Under the pieces are notes generated by a model. The model saw nothing but the letters and a program-made list of their open reading frames with translations. It had not been told where the DNA came from and made no database searches. This document shows, piece by piece, positions 16,361 through 25,048 of a DNA stretch of 64,000 bases. Within the stretch, counting starts at the first letter, position 1. The number at the start of each line of letters is the position of its first letter. Source of the DNA: JBCBCP01 sp039817385 (lineage in GTDB: Bacteria > Pseudomonadota > Alphaproteobacteria > Rhodobacterales > Rhodobacteraceae). The stretch lies in NCBI GenBank assembly GCA_039817385.1, contig JBCBVY010000001.1:248001-312000 (forward strand), in the 5' to 3' direction. Made by a program: the position numbers and the translations under genes.

Positions 16361-16388
16361 AAAGGGCGGGCCTTTCGACCCGCCCTTT
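16361..16388. terminator. bidirectional terminator between the retron RT and rpsI
   Basis: A 10-bp stem AAAGGGCGGG/CCCGCCCTTT with an 8-nt loop lies between two convergent genes, directly after the RT stop and 21 nt beyond the rpsI stop. A/T flanks on both strands suit termination in both directions. Confidence 0.7.
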
Positions 16389-16409
16389 CCAAACCGTATT
16401 CCCAAAGCC

Positions 16410-16895
16410 TTAGCGCTTGGAGAACTGGAAGCTCTTGCGGGCCTTGGCCTTGCCGTATTTCTTCCGCTCCACCACGCGGCTGTCGCGGGTCAGGAAGCCT
16501 GCCGCCTTCAGCGCGCCGCGCAAGGACGGATCGTAAAGCTGCAGCGCCTTGGAGATGCCGTGCTTGACCGCACCGGCCTGACCGGAGAGGCCGCCGCCCT
16601 TGACGGTCGCCATCACGTCGAACTGGTCGGCCACGCCGGCCACGTCAAAAGGCTGGCGCAAAATCATTTGCAGCACGGGACGGGCAAAATACTTGTCCAT
16701 CGCTTTGCCGTTCACTTCGACCTTGCCAGAGCCCGGCTTGATCCAGACGCGGGCAACCGCGTCCTTCCGCTTGCCGGTGGCGTAGGAGCGGCCCAGCGCG
16801 TCCCGGACGGGCTCGCGCGGGGTCAGTTCAACCTCGGGCACAGCTTCGCCAGCGACGGCCTGAAGGTCTTCGAGCGTTGTGATTTCTGTCGCCAT
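16410..16895 (-). CDS. rpsI: 30S ribosomal protein S9
   Basis: S9 is a small-subunit protein whose C-terminal tail reaches the P-site tRNA. The 161-residue protein has an alphaproteobacterial N-terminal extension of about 35 residues. The S9 core runs from SYATGKRKDAVARVWIKPG through the GGGLSGQAGAVKHGISKAL segment to the basic end KARKSFQFSKR. ATG 16895 lies 5 nt after the rplM stop, the conserved rplM-rpsI operon order; the longer open frame upstream overlaps rplM and is not real. Confidence 0.98.
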   Translation of the reverse strand: MATEITTLEDLQAVAGEAVPEVELTPREPVRDALGRSYATGKRKDAVARVWIKPGSGKVEVNGKAMDKYFARPVLQMILRQPFDVAGVADQFDVMATVKGGGLSGQAGAVKHGISKALQLYDPSLRGALKAAGFLTRDSRVVERKKYGKAKARKSFQFSKR

Positions 16896-16900
16896 CGGTC

Positions 16901-17359
16901 TCAGGCCCTCGTGTTCTTGGAGTTCATGGACGCCACATCCAGCACTTCGGGGCTTTGCGCCGCGTGGGGATGCTCGGCGCCTGCATAGACGCGCAGATTG
17001 GTCATCTGCTGGCGGCTCAGCCGGTTGCCCGGCAGCATCCGCTTGACCGCGAGGGTCACGACCCGCTCGGGGTGATCGCCTTCGAGGATCTGCGCCTTCG
17101 TGCGCGATTTGATCCCGCCCGGGTGGCCAGTATGCCAATAGTGGTGTTCCTGACGCTTGTTGCCGGTCAGCTGCACCTTGTCCGCGTTCACGATGATCAC
17201 GTTGTCACCGCAATCCATGTGCGGGGTGAAGGACGGCTTGTGCTTGCCGCGCAGGCGCATCGCGACGATCGAGGCAAGGCGGCCCAGAACGAGGCCTTCG
17301 GCGTCGATCAGGATCCACTTCTTCTCGATATCCGCAGGCGTTGCGGTATAGGTTTTCAT
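16901..17359 (-). CDS. rplM: 50S ribosomal protein L13
   Basis: L13 is an early-assembling large-subunit protein. The 152-residue sequence starts MKTYTATPADIEKKWILIDA and includes LGRLAS, VIIVNADKVQLTGNK and the VKRMLPGNRLSRQQM region typical of the family. ATG 17359 is the canonical start; a longer frame to 17398 has no support. It leads the rplM-rpsI operon. A leader of about 150 nt with AT-rich sequence separates it from the divergent gene at 17518. Confidence 0.98.
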   Translation of the reverse strand: MKTYTATPADIEKKWILIDAEGLVLGRLASIVAMRLRGKHKPSFTPHMDCGDNVIIVNADKVQLTGNKRQEHHYWHTGHPGGIKSRTKAQILEGDHPERVVTLAVKRMLPGNRLSRQQMTNLRVYAGAEHPHAAQSPEVLDVASMNSKNTRA

Positions 17360-17517
17360 GGGTTCAGTCCTGTGATTGAACGGCCCGGCGGCGTGCACCG
17401 GAGGGCCTGAGAGAACGATGCGCGGGTTATATAGAGGCAGCGCGACGCGTCAAGCGGCGCAAGCATGATTAATTAACGTGATTTCAGACGGTTATAAATA
17501 AGGTATTATTTTACCCC

Positions 17518-17835
17518 ATGCAAGTCGACCTTATCGCCCCTGCCCTTGCCGCCCTTGCGGCGCTCGCCTTCGGCAGCCTGATCGGCTACGGGCCGACGCG
17601 CAAGCTGATCGCCGTGAAAGAAGCGCATCACGAGCTCAAGCGCGGCTCGGCCGGGTTTCTGCGGCAGGTGGGCGGCTGGTCGGTGATTGCCCTTTGGCTG
17701 ATGGCGGTGTGGTTTGCAGGCACCATCATCGGCGACTGGGGCGCGACGGGTGATCTGGCCGGGGCGCTGGACCGGGCGTGGCTGCGCCTGCGCATCCTGC
17801 TGGAAATCGCCGCCGCGCTGGCAGACAGCGACTGA
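17518..17835 (+). CDS. small membrane protein, unknown function
   Basis: The 105-residue protein has two predicted membrane helices, about residues 5-25 and 54-73, and no recognised motif. The AT-rich stretch immediately upstream (17465-17515), including TTATAAATAAGG, is promoter-like. Its stop overlaps the ATG of the following zinc-ribbon gene (TGATG), so the two are translated together. It may help place the zinc-ribbon protein at the membrane, which is only a guess. Confidence 0.7.
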   Translation: MQVDLIAPALAALAALAFGSLIGYGPTRKLIAVKEAHHELKRGSAGFLRQVGGWSVIALWLMAVWFAGTIIGDWGATGDLAGALDRAWLRLRILLEIAAALADSD

Positions 17836-18872
17836 TGCCCGAGGCCGTCCAATCCGAACTGCAATGCCCCTCCTGCGGCGGGCAATGCGCCTTTGACCCC
17901 AGCCAGGGCGCGCTGCGCTGCACCTCCTGCGGCAACGCGCGCAAGATCGAGCATCTGGACGGAGACGACGCGGCGCAGGAGCTTGACTACTGCCCCAAGG
18001 GCCCAGGCACCGACGTGCCGGTGCTGGCCAAGGCCCGCACGCATCACTGCCAGACCTGCGGCGGCGCGGTCGTCTTTGCCGGACAAGCCCTGTCGGAACG
18101 CTGCGCCTATTGCGACGGGCCGGTGGTGCTATCGGAGGGGGACGAGGGCTACCGCACGATGGCGCTGATCCCGTTCCAGCTGCGCGAAGGGTTCGCGTGG
18201 GAGCAGGCGCAGAGGTGGATCAAGGGCCGCTGGGCCGCGCCGAACGATCTCGCGGCAGAGGTGGAAAAGGGCCGGATGGCAGGAATTTACGTGCCGTTCT
18301 TCACCTTCGACAGCCGCGAGGCGCTCCAATACTGGGGCACCTATACCGTGCGCCGGAACAAGAAGACCATTACGCGCCGTGTGTCAGGGTCGATGCAGAT
18401 AGATTTCGACGACCTGCTCGTGCCCGCCTCACCCCATATCACCCCGCTGATCCGCGATGGGGTGCTGCACGATTTCCGCCCGGACACACTGCGCCCCTAT
18501 CACCCCGGCTACCTTGCCGGATTTGCTGCCGAACGGCACCACCTGAGCGTGGCCGCGGGGCTGGCCGCCAACGCGGACGACAAAGACCTGCTGATCCGCA
18601 ACCGGATCGAAGGGCACGCGGGGCGCAAGCTGGCGTCGATCCGTTATCAGACGGACACGAGCGGGCTGCGCTACCGGCGGATCCTGTTGCCGGTGTGGAT
18701 CGTGCACTACACCTACGACGGCAAACCAATGAAAGTGGTGGTCTGCGGCCTGCGCGGGCAAACCTATGGTGAGCGACCCTTTTCCGGGATGAAACTGCTT
18801 GCGATGTCCGCAGCTCTGAGCGCGGCAGCGCTGGGGCTGGGGATCGCCTGGGGGGCCTTGGGCCTTCTCTGA
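17835..18872 (+). CDS. zinc-ribbon protein with a C-terminal membrane helix
   Basis: The 345-residue protein begins with several Cys pairs of zinc-ribbon type: C11/C14 with C29/C32 (TFIIB-like) and C72/C75 with C90/C93. A middle region follows with FHxY-type segments such as GIYVPFFTFDSREALQYWG and LLPVWIVHYTY. One membrane helix lies near the end (about 323-343). This pattern is seen in uncharacterised bacterial zinc-ribbon membrane proteins. No enzymatic motif is visible. It is coupled to the small membrane-protein gene before it. Confidence 0.8.
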   Translation: MPEAVQSELQCPSCGGQCAFDPSQGALRCTSCGNARKIEHLDGDDAAQELDYCPKGPGTDVPVLAKARTHHCQTCGGAVVFAGQALSERCAYCDGPVVLSEGDEGYRTMALIPFQLREGFAWEQAQRWIKGRWAAPNDLAAEVEKGRMAGIYVPFFTFDSREALQYWGTYTVRRNKKTITRRVSGSMQIDFDDLLVPASPHITPLIRDGVLHDFRPDTLRPYHPGYLAGFAAERHHLSVAAGLAANADDKDLLIRNRIEGHAGRKLASIRYQTDTSGLRYRRILLPVWIVHYTYDGKPMKVVVCGLRGQTYGERPFSGMKLLAMSAALSAAALGLGIAWGALGLL

Positions 18873-18948
18873 CCCGCTGCCCTGCGCTCAATCGGGCCTT
18901 GCGGGCCCTCTTCGCGCGAGAAATGCCCGGCAGGGCATGACCGAGCGC

Positions 18949-19383
18949 CTAAGCGAGATCAACGCCCTGCGGCGGGATCGCATAAGTGAGCGAGGCGCGC
19001 GCGACAGGCGCCGCGATCCCTTCGGAAAACAGCAGAACATCCGACACGGACAGCTGCTTGCCCAGCTTCAAAAGACGCCCCTTGCCCAAAAGGTCCTTTC
19101 CCGCCGCCGGTTTGCGCATAAAATCGATGGAGCAGTTCGTGGTCACCGCCAGCGCCCGCGGCCCGATCCGCGCCAGCGTGACAAGGTAAGCCGTCACATC
19201 CGCCAGCCCGAACATCGCAGGGCCCGACACCGTGCCGCCCGGGCGCAGATGCTGGGGGCCGACGATCAGGCGCAGCACCAGCTCTTCTTCGCTGACGGCA
19301 TCGACGCGGAAATCGTCTTTGACCTCTGGAAACACCTTGTCGAGGAAGGCGTTCATATCCGCGCGCGTCATCACCAGTGTCAT
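18949..19383 (-). CDS. PaaI-family hotdog thioesterase
   Basis: The 144-residue protein fits the hotdog fold. RPGGTVSGPAMFGLADVTAYL contains the Gly-rich loop and the Asp expected to act in catalysis, and TTNCSIDFMRKPAAG is the beta-strand that follows. Such enzymes hydrolyse acyl-CoA thioesters; the specificity is unknown. It is divergent from an enoyl-CoA hydratase homologue 58 nt away, which suggests a shared role in acyl-CoA metabolism. Confidence 0.88.
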   Translation of the reverse strand: MTLVMTRADMNAFLDKVFPEVKDDFRVDAVSEEELVLRLIVGPQHLRPGGTVSGPAMFGLADVTAYLVTLARIGPRALAVTTNCSIDFMRKPAAGKDLLGKGRLLKLGKQLSVSDVLLFSEGIAAPVARASLTYAIPPQGVDLA

Positions 19384-19441
19384 GCTTTCCCTTTCCCTCT
19401 CACCGCCCTAACCTGTGGCTAAAGACGAACGGGAGGACAAG

Positions 19442-20227
19442 ATGCCAATTCTGGAACGTAAGGGCGCAGACGGTATCGCGCATCTGGAAATGACGGCGCC
19501 AGAGCGGCTGAACGCGCTGTCGGACGCGATGCTGGCCGAGCTGCACGCCGCCTTCGACGCGATTGCAGAGGACCGGAGCGTGCGCGCGGTGATCCTGTCG
19601 GGCGCGGGCAAGGCGTTCTGCGCGGGGCACGACCTGCGCGAGATGACGGACAAGCGGCAGGCCGAAGATGGCGGCGCGGCGGCGCTGAAAGACCTTTTTG
19701 ACCGCTGCGCCGCGCTGATGGCGCGTATCCAGTCCCTGCCCCAGCCGGTGATCGCGCAGGTGCACGGCATCGCGACGGCGGCGGGCTGCCAGTTGGTTGC
19801 AACCTGCGACATGGCGGTGGCCGCGCAAGGCACCCGCTTTGGCGTGAACGGGGTGAATATCGGCCTGTTCTGCTCCACCCCGATGGTGGCCCTTTCCCGT
19901 GCGATCCCGCGCAAACAGGCGTTCGAGATGCTGACCACCGGTGCCTTTATCGAAGCAGAGCAGGCCGAGGCGCTGGGCCTGATCAACCGGGTTGTCCCGG
20001 CGGACGATCTGGCGGAGGAGACCCGCGCGCTCGCGGCAGCCGTGGCCGAAAAGCTCGCCGTGGCCGTGCGCTTTGGCAAACCGGCCTTTTACGCGCAGGC
20101 GCAGATGGCAACGGCCGATGCCTATGCCTTCACCGGCGAGGTGATGGTGGCCAACATGCTCGATCAGGACACCGAAGAAGGCATCGCCGCCTTCTTGGAA
20201 AAGCGCGATCCGACCTGGACACAGTGA
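19442..20227 (+). CDS. enoyl-CoA hydratase/isomerase-family protein (ECHDC3-like)
   Basis: The 261-residue crotonase-fold protein has the oxyanion-hole segments SGAGKAFCAGHDL (53-65) and HGIATAAGCQLVATCD (108-123). The two catalytic Glu residues of true hydratases are not present: Gln117 is found at the first place, and the second site reads VNGVNIG. The AAGCQLVA...VNIGLFCSTP pattern matches the ECHDC3-like subgroup, whose reaction is unclear. ATG 19442 has GGAGG 5 nt away, which decides it over GTG 19415. Confidence 0.9.
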   Translation: MPILERKGADGIAHLEMTAPERLNALSDAMLAELHAAFDAIAEDRSVRAVILSGAGKAFCAGHDLREMTDKRQAEDGGAAALKDLFDRCAALMARIQSLPQPVIAQVHGIATAAGCQLVATCDMAVAAQGTRFGVNGVNIGLFCSTPMVALSRAIPRKQAFEMLTTGAFIEAEQAEALGLINRVVPADDLAEETRALAAAVAEKLAVAVRFGKPAFYAQAQMATADAYAFTGEVMVANMLDQDTEEGIAAFLEKRDPTWTQ

Positions 20228-20339
20228 CGCCGCCTCAAGATTGTTTCGAATTGTTCAGACAATTGTTTCTAAACACACAATTGCAAATTGGGCAGCTTTG
20301 CGGCATTACTGGGTCAATGGATGGAAACATCCAAGACGA

Positions 20340-20411
20340 TTTTGGGTCGCCGCTGTATCAGGTCCCTCCGGGTCAACTCTCTCTGACCTTCCTGACGCGG
20401 CGACCCCAAAA
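20340..20411. terminator. long structured hairpin between convergent genes
   Basis: TTTTGGGTCGCCGC (20340-20353) pairs with GCGGCGACCCCAAAA (20397-20411) with one bulged C. Inside, TCAGG/CCTGA and GGTCA/TGACC form further stems. It lies between the ECH stop and the end of the MFS gene and probably terminates both. Its length also allows a small RNA. The rest of 20228-20467 is AT-rich with repeated CAATTG words and no gene. Confidence 0.5.
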
Positions 20412-20467
20412 CTCCCCTAAAACCTAACGGGCGCGGCGCCAAATGTGCGTTTGGTGTTTTGCCGCGC

Positions 20468-21643
20468 TTAAACGCTGCGCAGACGCAGCGCAAAGCCAAA
20501 GCCAACCAGCGCAACAAGTGTGCCCGCCATCGATGCGCCTTGCAGACCCGCAAAGCCAAAGCCGATGGTGCCCACCGCGACGCCCACCCCCTGCCCCAGA
20601 AAGATGGTCGCCCCGTTGATCGCGAAGGCCAGCGTCGCCGCAGCCCCTGCCCGTGCGGCGAGCGCGGTTGCGATAACCGGGAACGTCGCGAAGAGGGCCG
20701 TCGCACCGGGCAACGTGCCAAGCGCGAAAAAGACCAGTCCGGCGATACCCTCTGCGCCTATGGTCAATGCGATCACATAGATCCCCTGCCCCCACACGAT
20801 CACCGCAAAGAGGATCGGCAGCGCCCGTGGCCCGCGCCGCTCTGCCAGCAGCGCACCAAGGGCAAGGCCCGCGACCGCGCCAATGCCCACCAGCACCTGC
20901 GCGCCGCCCACCGCCCCGCCGGTGAGCCCGGTCAGCGCCGTGATCAGCGGGCCGATCAAGCCCACGGTCGAGAAGGTCGCGACAAAGGCCAGCAGTGTCG
21001 AGAGGTAAAACCCCGTCAGCGGCCAGCGGATGGGCGATTGCAACAGGCCCGGGGCGGCCGGTGCGGGCGCAGCGGGGGGCACAAGGAGCGCGATCGCCCC
21101 CGCCGCCACAAGGTTGAGGATGGCGGAGAACCAGAACGCCGCCTGCCAGCCCAAGGCCCCGCCGATCAGGCTGCCCGCCGGAATGCCAAACAGCAGCGCC
21201 AGCGCCGTGCCGCCCGACACGACCGCCAGCGCGCGGCTGCGCTGCGCCTCGGACACCAGCCCGACCGCCAGCGCAGGCGCCAGCGGCACCGTCAACGCCC
21301 CGACAAAGCCGCCCGCCACGCGCACCGCCATCAGGGCCCAATAGTCCTGCACCAGCGCGGATGCGGCGCCAACAGCGGTCAGAAACAGCGCGACAACGAT
21401 CAGCAGCCGCCGCTTGTCCCATTTGGCCAGCGCAATGGCGAGCGCCGGACCACCCACCGCGCAGGCAAGCGTGAACCCGGTCTGAAGCTGCGCCGCGGCG
21501 CTGACCGACACCTCCAGCCCCGCCGCGACCTCCGCCAGCAGCCCGCCAAACACGAAGGCGCCGGTCGAAAAGGCAAACGGCCCAAGCATCAGGGCGATGA
21601 GGGCGATCCAGGGCAACGCGGGGGTGGGGCTTGATTTTTCCAT
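20468..21643 (-). CDS. MFS transporter (DHA1-type exporter)
   Basis: The 391-residue protein has 12 predicted helices. The helix 2/3 loop appears as ALAKWDKRRLLIV, and the antiporter-type motif C as GGTALALLFGIPAGSLIGGALGW, which marks DHA1 drug:H+ exporters. ATG 21643 is chosen over the far upstream frame because the protein then begins MEKSSPTPALPWIAL, directly before helix 1. It is divergent from a MarR gene with only 16 nt between, so the MarR protein is the probable repressor. Confidence 0.88.
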   Translation of the reverse strand: MEKSSPTPALPWIALIALMLGPFAFSTGAFVFGGLLAEVAAGLEVSVSAAAQLQTGFTLACAVGGPALAIALAKWDKRRLLIVVALFLTAVGAASALVQDYWALMAVRVAGGFVGALTVPLAPALAVGLVSEAQRSRALAVVSGGTALALLFGIPAGSLIGGALGWQAAFWFSAILNLVAAGAIALLVPPAAPAPAAPGLLQSPIRWPLTGFYLSTLLAFVATFSTVGLIGPLITALTGLTGGAVGGAQVLVGIGAVAGLALGALLAERRGPRALPILFAVIVWGQGIYVIALTIGAEGIAGLVFFALGTLPGATALFATFPVIATALAARAGAAATLAFAINGATIFLGQGVGVAVGTIGFGFAGLQGASMAGTLVALVGFGFALRLRSV

Positions 21644-21659
21644 GTGAGGCACAAGATAA

Positions 21660-22082
21660 ATGCGTATGCATGAAGTCAAGCTCTCACGCGACGCAAAGCG
21701 CGCCACCGCTGGTGGATGCCACGGTTTCGCGGCGCGCCGGCGCGCGCGGCTGATCTCTTTGCGTTATGATAGTGCGCTTGCCCCACACGGGCTGACCATC
21801 GGGCAGTTTTCCATGTTGTCGGCGCTGGCGGGCGCGGGGCGGATGCCGGTCACGGCGCTTTCCAGCCTCATGGGGCTGGAGCAATCGGCGACCTCGCGCG
21901 CCCTTGCACCGCTGATCCGTGATGGGTTGGTCGCGATGCGCCGCGGGCGCAAGGATAAACGGATGCGGGTCGTCTCGCTGACGGGCGCGGGCGCCGCGCG
22001 CCTGAACGACGCGGCGGCAAGCTGGGCCAAAGTGCAAGATGCCATCAGCGCAGAGATTGCGCGCGGCGCGCCCCTCGCTTAA
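21660..22082 (+). CDS. MarR-family transcriptional regulator
   Basis: The 140-residue winged-helix protein has GLTIGQFSML, the recognition helix in MGLEQSATSRALAPLIRDG and the wing RRGRKDKRMRVVSLT, all of the MarR type. It sits head to head with an MFS exporter gene, the usual arrangement for a drug-responsive repressor of the pump. The start may be ATG 21660 or 21666; ATGCGTATGCAT overlapping it could be operator sequence. With 16 nt of spacer the mRNA is probably leaderless or starts inside the MFS gene. Confidence 0.9.
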   Translation: MRMHEVKLSRDAKRATAGGCHGFAARRRARLISLRYDSALAPHGLTIGQFSMLSALAGAGRMPVTALSSLMGLEQSATSRALAPLIRDGLVAMRRGRKDKRMRVVSLTGAGAARLNDAAASWAKVQDAISAEIARGAPLA

Positions 22083-22092
22083 ATCCCATCCC

Positions 22093-23445
22093 ATGACAGA
22101 CAGATTGCACATCGTCGGCGGCGGCATGGCCGGATCCGAAGCCGCTTGGCAGGCCGCGCATATGGGCGTGCCGGTGACCTTGCACGAAATGCGCCCCGAG
22201 GTTGGGACATTCGCGCACCAGACGGGCCTTTTTGGCGAGATGGTCTGCTCCAACTCCTTCCGTTCGGACGATGACGCGCAGAACGCCGTGGGCCTTTTGC
22301 ACTGGGAAATGCGCCAAGCGGGCGGGCTGATCATGTCTTGCGCTGATGCCCACAAGCTGCCCGCGGGCGGCGCACTGGCCGTGGACCGCGACACGTTCGC
22401 CGAGGAGGTCACCGCCAAGCTGAAGGCGCACCCGCTGATTGAGACCGCCTATGGCGAGGTCACGGCACTGCCCTCCGACGGGTCCTGGATCTTTGCCACC
22501 GGCCCGCTGACCTCCGAGGCGCTTGGCAAGGCCATCGCGGCAGAGACAGGCGCCGATGCGCTTGCCTTTTTCGACGCCATCGCGCCCATCGTCTATTTCG
22601 ACAGCATCGACATGGACCAGGCCTGGATGCAGTCCCGCTATGACAAGGGCGAGACGGAAGAGGAGCGCACCGCCTACCTCAACTGCCCGATGGACCGCGA
22701 ACAGTACGAGGCGTTCATCGACGCGCTGCTGCAGGCCGACAAGACGGAGTTCAAACCCGGGGAAACCGCAGGCTATTTCGACGGCTGCCTGCCGATTGAG
22801 GTCATGGCGGAGCGGGGCCGCGAGACCCTGCGCCACGGCCCGATGAAGCCCGTGGGCCTGACCAACCCGCACGCGCCCGATGTAAAGCCCTATGCGGTGG
22901 TGCAGCTGCGCCGGGACAACAAGCTGGGCACGCTTTATAACATCGTCGGCTTCCAGACAAAGATGAAGTACGGCGCGCAAACGGATGTATTCAAACGTAT
23001 TCCTGGCTTGCAGAACGCCCGCTTTGCGCGGCTGGGCGGCATTCACCGGAACAGCTTTCTGAACGCGCCCACCCTGCTCGATGATCAGATGCGCCTGCGC
23101 GCGCGGCCCAACATTCGCTTTGCGGGGCAAATCACTGGCGTCGAGGGCTACGTGGAAAGTGCCGCGATGGGCTTGCTCGCGGGCCGCCTTGCCGCGTCCG
23201 AGATGCTGGGCCGCCCGATGCCCGGCCCGCCGCAGACCACCGCCACCGGCGCGCTGGTCACCCACATCACGGGCGGCGCGGACGCCAAGACCTTCCAGCC
23301 GATGAACGTCAATTTCGGCCTCTTCCCCCCCATCGACGTCAAAGGCGGGCGCCGTAACCGCCCGGCCCGCTACAAAGCCTATACCGACCGGGCGAAGGCG
23401 GACTGGACACGCTGGCTTACGGCATCTGTACTGGACGCCGCGTAA
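22093..23445 (+). CDS. trmFO: tRNA (uracil-54-C5)-methyltransferase, folate/FAD-dependent
   Basis: TrmFO makes ribothymidine at tRNA position 54 using methylenetetrahydrofolate and FADH2. The 450-residue protein has the FAD-binding HIVGGGMAGSEAAWQ at its start, LHEMRPEVGTFAHQTG, and CSNSFRSDD, which holds the catalytic-region Cys. The C-terminal PMNVNFGLFPPI is diagnostic of the family. ATG 22093 gives the usual MTDRLHIVGGG start, 10 nt after the MarR stop. Confidence 0.97.
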   Translation: MTDRLHIVGGGMAGSEAAWQAAHMGVPVTLHEMRPEVGTFAHQTGLFGEMVCSNSFRSDDDAQNAVGLLHWEMRQAGGLIMSCADAHKLPAGGALAVDRDTFAEEVTAKLKAHPLIETAYGEVTALPSDGSWIFATGPLTSEALGKAIAAETGADALAFFDAIAPIVYFDSIDMDQAWMQSRYDKGETEEERTAYLNCPMDREQYEAFIDALLQADKTEFKPGETAGYFDGCLPIEVMAERGRETLRHGPMKPVGLTNPHAPDVKPYAVVQLRRDNKLGTLYNIVGFQTKMKYGAQTDVFKRIPGLQNARFARLGGIHRNSFLNAPTLLDDQMRLRARPNIRFAGQITGVEGYVESAAMGLLAGRLAASEMLGRPMPGPPQTTATGALVTHITGGADAKTFQPMNVNFGLFPPIDVKGGRRNRPARYKAYTDRAKADWTRWLTASVLDAA

Positions 23446-23467
23446 GGCGCGCGCTTAGGCTGTGGCC

Positions 23468-24091
23468 ATGACTGACACGCCTTTTACGCCCAAGCTGTGG
23501 ACCCCCCGCTCGGTTGACGAGACCAAGGAGGTCTATGCGCAATGGGCGGACACCTACGAGGAGGACGTGCAGGCCCTCGCCTATGCCACGCCCGCCCGCA
23601 TCGCGGCGGCGCTGCGCGAGGTGGGTGCGCCGGACGGGCCGATCCTCGATTTCGGCTGCGGCACCGGGCTGTCGGGGCTGGCGCTGCGGCAAGCCGGGTT
23701 CGGGCCGGTGGACGGCACCGACATCTCACCCGAGATGCTGGCGCGGGCCGAGACGAAAACCCATGACGGCGCGCCGCTTTACCGCACGCTGACGCTCGGC
23801 GCACCGGGACAGCTCAGCGCGCATCCCTGGGATTACAAGGTGGTGGTCGCCACCGGCGTCGTCTCCCTCGGCGCGGCCCCGCCCGAGACGCTGGACATGC
23901 TGTTGGAGGCGCTTGAGCCCGGTGGGCTGCTGGCCTTCAGCTACAACGATCCCACCCTCGACGCGCCCGCCTATCTCGACGCGCTGGACCGGGCCCTGCA
24001 AAACGGGGCAGAGCAGCTTTTCCGCGAACACGGCCCGCACCTGAGCGAAAAGGTCACCGGCGCCGATGTGATCGTCCTGCGCCGCACATGA
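23468..24091 (+). CDS. class I SAM-dependent methyltransferase
   Basis: The roughly 207-residue protein has the SAM loop ILDFGCGTGLSGLAL near residue 58, followed by DGTDISPEMLARA. The N-terminal SVDETKEVYAQWADTYEEDV is seen in the WBSCR27-like group. The substrate is unknown. Its stop overlaps the gluQ start by 4 nt, so the two are translationally coupled. ATG 23468 is preferred over GTG 23462. Confidence 0.88.
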   Translation: MTDTPFTPKLWTPRSVDETKEVYAQWADTYEEDVQALAYATPARIAAALREVGAPDGPILDFGCGTGLSGLALRQAGFGPVDGTDISPEMLARAETKTHDGAPLYRTLTLGAPGQLSAHPWDYKVVVATGVVSLGAAPPETLDMLLEALEPGGLLAFSYNDPTLDAPAYLDALDRALQNGAEQLFREHGPHLSEKVTGADVIVLRRT

Positions 24092-25008
24092 TCACCCGCT
24101 TTGCCCCGTCCCCGACGGGTCCGCTACACCTTGGCCACGCCTTTTCGGCGATGCTGGCACATGACATGGCGATGGCGGCGGGCGGCACGTTCCTGCTGCG
24201 CATCGAAGACATCGACCGCCAGCGGTCCAAGCCTGAATGGGAAGCGCAAATCTATGACGATCTGCGCTGGCTGGGCCTTTGGTGGCCCGAGCCGGCCCTG
24301 CGCCAATCGGAACGCCAGCCCGCTTATGACGCCGCGCTGGATGCGCTCTGGGACCGCGGCCTGCTCTACCCCTGCACCTGCAATCGGCGCGATATCATGC
24401 AGGCCGCAAGCGCCCCGCAGGAAGGCGCGCCGCTGGTCGGGCCGGACGGCGTGATCTACCCCGGCACCTGCCGGGGCCGGATGCCCCTGCCCCATTCCAT
24501 GACGCCGCGCCCGGCGGACACGGCGCTGCGCCTCGACCTCGCGCAGGCCGCCCTCGCGCAAAACGGCTTTGACCACCGAACCGAACCGGATACGGCATGG
24601 AGGCAGGTGCGCAGTTTCTTGGAAACCGGCGCGGGGCCGGACGGACAAACCGGCCAAATCGACGTGGATTATGACAGCCTGCAGGCAAAGGTCGGTGACG
24701 TCGTGCTTGCCCGCCGCGATATGGGCACGTCCTATCACCTGTCCGTCGTGCTGGATGACGCAGCCCAAGGCATCACCCACGTGGTGCGCGGCGCGGACCT
24801 GTTCGAGGCCACCCGGATCCACGTCGCGCTGCAAGGTCTCCTTAGCCTGCCCACGCCGGTCTACCACCACCACCGCCTGATCCGGGATGACGCGGGCAAG
24901 CGGCTGGCAAAGCGGGACGACGCCCGCGCCCTGTCAAAATACCGGGCCGAAGGCGCAACGCCCAATGACATCCGCGCTCTGGTCGGCCTTCCCCCTTCTC
25001 TGTTCTAA
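24088..25008 (+). CDS. gluQ: glutamyl-Q tRNA(Asp) synthetase
   Basis: GluQ is a glutamyl-tRNA synthetase paralogue without the anticodon-binding domain. It attaches Glu to queuosine in tRNA-Asp. The 306-residue length fits. The protein has RFAPSPTGPLHLGH (HIGH-type), the zinc-site region with CTCNRRDI and YPGTC, and KRLAKRDDARAL at the KMSKS position. It is coupled to the methyltransferase gene upstream. The end of the gene overlaps the start of a terminator-family element. Confidence 0.95.
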   Translation: MITRFAPSPTGPLHLGHAFSAMLAHDMAMAAGGTFLLRIEDIDRQRSKPEWEAQIYDDLRWLGLWWPEPALRQSERQPAYDAALDALWDRGLLYPCTCNRRDIMQAASAPQEGAPLVGPDGVIYPGTCRGRMPLPHSMTPRPADTALRLDLAQAALAQNGFDHRTEPDTAWRQVRSFLETGAGPDGQTGQIDVDYDSLQAKVGDVVLARRDMGTSYHLSVVLDDAAQGITHVVRGADLFEATRIHVALQGLLSLPTPVYHHHRLIRDDAGKRLAKRDDARALSKYRAEGATPNDIRALVGLPPSLF

Positions 25009-25048
25009 AAAAATCCTGGGGGGGCCGCAGGCGGGGGGCTAGCCCCCC
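24994..25048 (-). terminator. hisI terminator, copy 2 of the dispersed family
   Basis: The perfect palindrome GGGGGGCTAGCCCCCC (25033-25048) contains the hisI stop codon. On the minus strand it leads through GC-rich sequence to seven T and then AGAACAGAGAAGG, the conserved tail shared with the copies at 0.5, 42.3 and 60.6 kb. Part of the element overlaps the 3' end of gluQ. Confidence 0.7.

Noticed and set aside
16896..17138. N-terminal extension of the rpsI frame
   Set aside because: It lies within rplM in another frame; S9 begins at ATG 16895.
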